Assembly (NCBI GenBank): GCA_012521455.1
Contig: JAAYMJ010000012.1
Location: 1-8,845 of the forward strand
DNA length: 8,845 bases
Reading direction: 5' to 3'
Origin: Clostridiaceae bacterium
GTDB lineage: Bacteria > Bacillota > Clostridia > UMGS1883 > JAAYMJ01
Shown here: piece by piece, positions 8,195 through 8,845 of the stretch
Layout of the letters: the number at the start of each line of letters is the position of its first letter
Numbering within the stretch: the first letter of the stretch is position 1
Made by a program: the position numbers and the translations under genes
The notes under the pieces: model-generated
The model's database searches: none
What the model was told of the DNA's origin: nothing
Seen by the model: only the letters and a program-made list of their open reading frames with translations

Positions 8195-8204
8195 AAAACG
8201 TTTT
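8195..8204. promoter_or_regulatory. Candidate operator palindrome at the GH27 transcription start
   Basis: AAAACGTTTT is a perfect 10-bp palindrome centred on CG. It lies between the -10 element and the ribosome binding site, about at +1 to +10. A central CG is usual in LacI-family operators. The site is short and AT-rich, so this is only a suggestion. Confidence 0.3.
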
Positions 8205-8210
8205 GTTTTG

Positions 8211-8239
8211 ATTATAACATATTTTTATTGCGCTAACAA
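8211..8239 (-). promoter_or_regulatory. Extended -10 promoter of the GH27 gene
   Basis: On the minus strand TTGTTA (8239-8234), a 17-bp spacer and TATAAT (8216-8211) are preceded by TG at the extended -10 position. The predicted start is near 8204, giving a leader of about 23 nt. Confidence 0.72.
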
Positions 8240-8250
8240 ATATTTCACAC

Positions 8251-8264
8251 AATTTTTAAAAATT
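8251..8264. repeat. 14-bp AT palindrome midway between divergent promoters
   Basis: AATTTTTAAAAATT is a perfect palindrome located almost exactly halfway between the two -35 elements (8239 and 8281). It could be a shared regulator site or a bent UP-element region. AT-rich palindromes arise easily by chance in such DNA. Confidence 0.35.
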
Positions 8265-8280
8265 AAAAATCCCAATTTTA

Positions 8281-8309
8281 TTTACTAAACAACGTCTTTA
8301 TGTTATAAT
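8281..8309 (+). promoter_or_regulatory. Extended -10 promoter of the secreted-protein gene
   Basis: TTTACT (8281-8286), a 17-bp spacer and TATAAT (8304-8309) with TG at 8301-8302. The stretch ATGTTATAAT (8300-8309) is identical to that of the divergent GH27 promoter. Confidence 0.72.
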
Positions 8310-8325
8310 ATTTTCTAAACTACCC

Positions 8326-8333
8326 AAGGAGGG
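8326..8333 (+). promoter_or_regulatory. Ribosome binding site selecting a TTG start
   Basis: AAGGAGGG lies 9 nt before TTG at 8343. No ATG or GTG in that frame occurs near it, and the TTG is followed directly by a lysine-plus-hydrophobic signal sequence, so the TTG is the best start. Confidence 0.75.
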
Positions 8334-8342
8334 CTGGGCATT

Positions 8343-8845
8343 TTGAAAAAGTTTTTATCGGTTGTTTTAATTTTTTGCCTGATTTTCTGCACTAATCTTT
8401 CCATAGCTGATACAGCGGGCGGGGAAGGCAGCGTGCCATCAAATCCGGAATTAGACGACGAAATTTTGATTTTGTCAGCTGAATTTGCCAGCGAATACCT
8501 ATCTGACGGGGAAATGAAAGCAACAATAAGAGCAGAAAACCTATCTTCCGAAAGCAGGTATGTTAAAACCACCCTTGCCCACTTTAACTACAATAACAAA
8601 TTGGTAAATGTACATACCCAGTCGGATTTACTCGTGCCAGGTGTAAATACATACGAGATATCAATTGAAATTAAAAACTCCAGTTTAGGCGACCAGTTGC
8701 GCCTTTATGTGTGGAAAGGCGAAAGCTTTGAGACACTAAAGCCCTTGACAACGGTTAAAAAAATAGAATTCGACAATGAAAACCTCATTTATTATCAGGA
8801 TTTCAGAAATGCCACAGTGGGGCAAAGGCTCAATCCAATAGTTAA
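8343..8845 (+). CDS. Secreted protein with Ig-like domain, 3' end outside window (partial)
   Basis: The first 167 residues of an exported protein that continues beyond the window. It starts at TTG. A signal peptide (MKKFLSVVLIFCLIFC, to about residue 22, cleavage after SIA) is followed by an acidic, glycine-rich linker (23-40). Residues about 42-140 form a beta-rich module with alternating hydrophobics, ending in LYVWKGESFETLKPL (121-135). That ending closely recalls the V-x-x-W-x-x-x-x-x-M-K-P-L tail of Ig-like domains repeated in clostridial secreted polysaccharide-degrading proteins. From about 149, YYQDFRNATVGQ resembles the opening of jelly-roll modules. The lipobox pattern is not met, because the residue before Cys is Phe. 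The catalytic domain, if any, is not visible, so the function is unknown. The divergent GH27 neighbour suggests glycan degradation outside the cell. Confidence 0.82.
   Translation, partial: MKKFLSVVLIFCLIFCTNLSIADTAGGEGSVPSNPELDDEILILSAEFASEYLSDGEMKATIRAENLSSESRYVKTTLAHFNYNNKLVNVHTQSDLLVPGVNTYEISIEIKNSSLGDQLRLYVWKGESFETLKPLTTVKKIEFDNENLIYYQDFRNATVGQRLNPIV

Noticed and set aside
8225..8238. Catabolite-response-element-like site overlapping the GH27 -35 (TGTTAGCGCAATAA on the minus strand)
   Set aside because: It keeps the central CG but misses several defined positions of the cre consensus and is poorly symmetric, so I do not annotate it.
8315..8572. 85-codon minus-strand frame opposite the secreted-protein gene
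   Set aside because: The plus strand here has a promoter, a strong ribosome binding site and a signal peptide. The antisense frame has none of these.

Overview
This window looks like chromosomal DNA from a low-to-moderate GC anaerobic member of the Clostridia (Bacillota). The reasons are strong AGGAGG-type ribosome binding sites, AT-rich intergenic gaps with canonical sigma-A-type promoters, a four-cysteine L32, a pta-ackA acetate module followed by DUF177-rpmF, and a xerD-pdp-dacF cluster related to the ripX-drm-punA-dacF neighbourhood of Bacillus. The genus cannot be fixed from the sequence. A plant-polysaccharide degrader is plausible from the right-hand end. No CRISPR array, tRNA, rRNA, insertion sequence or prophage signal was seen, and no intergenic gap exceeds 300 bases.

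Left part (1-3600, all + strand): xerD, coding for the chromosome-dimer-resolution recombinase, then a terminator-like hairpin, then pdp (pyrimidine-nucleoside phosphorylase) and a secreted DacF-type D-Ala-D-Ala carboxypeptidase, closed by a rho-independent terminator. XerD appears to lack the usual beta-hairpin catalytic lysine.

Middle part (3600-6800, + strand): pta and ackA form a two-gene unit behind their own promoter. They convert acetyl-CoA to acetate with ATP formation. A perfect-consensus promoter (TTGACA-17-TATAAT) then drives DUF177/YceD and rpmF (ribosomal protein L32), ending in a terminator. The plsX/fab genes that often follow rpmF in Bacillota are absent here.

Right part (6800-8845): after a bidirectional terminator lies a minus-strand, cytoplasmic GH27 glycoside hydrolase. 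It diverges from a plus-strand secreted protein that runs off the window. The two divergent promoters carry the same extended -10 (ATGTTATAAT) and flank a 14-bp AT palindrome. The GH27 keeps both catalytic aspartates, but its sugar-binding residues differ from classical alpha-galactosidases, including an Asp-to-Ile change that recalls the beta-L-arabinopyranosidase branch. The secreted neighbour has an Ig-like domain of the kind found in clostridial polysaccharide-degrading proteins. The pair may be a small unit for arabinogalactan- or pectin-type glycans. This is the most interesting part of the window. Otherwise the region is mostly housekeeping, and I do not see a clear new multi-gene system.
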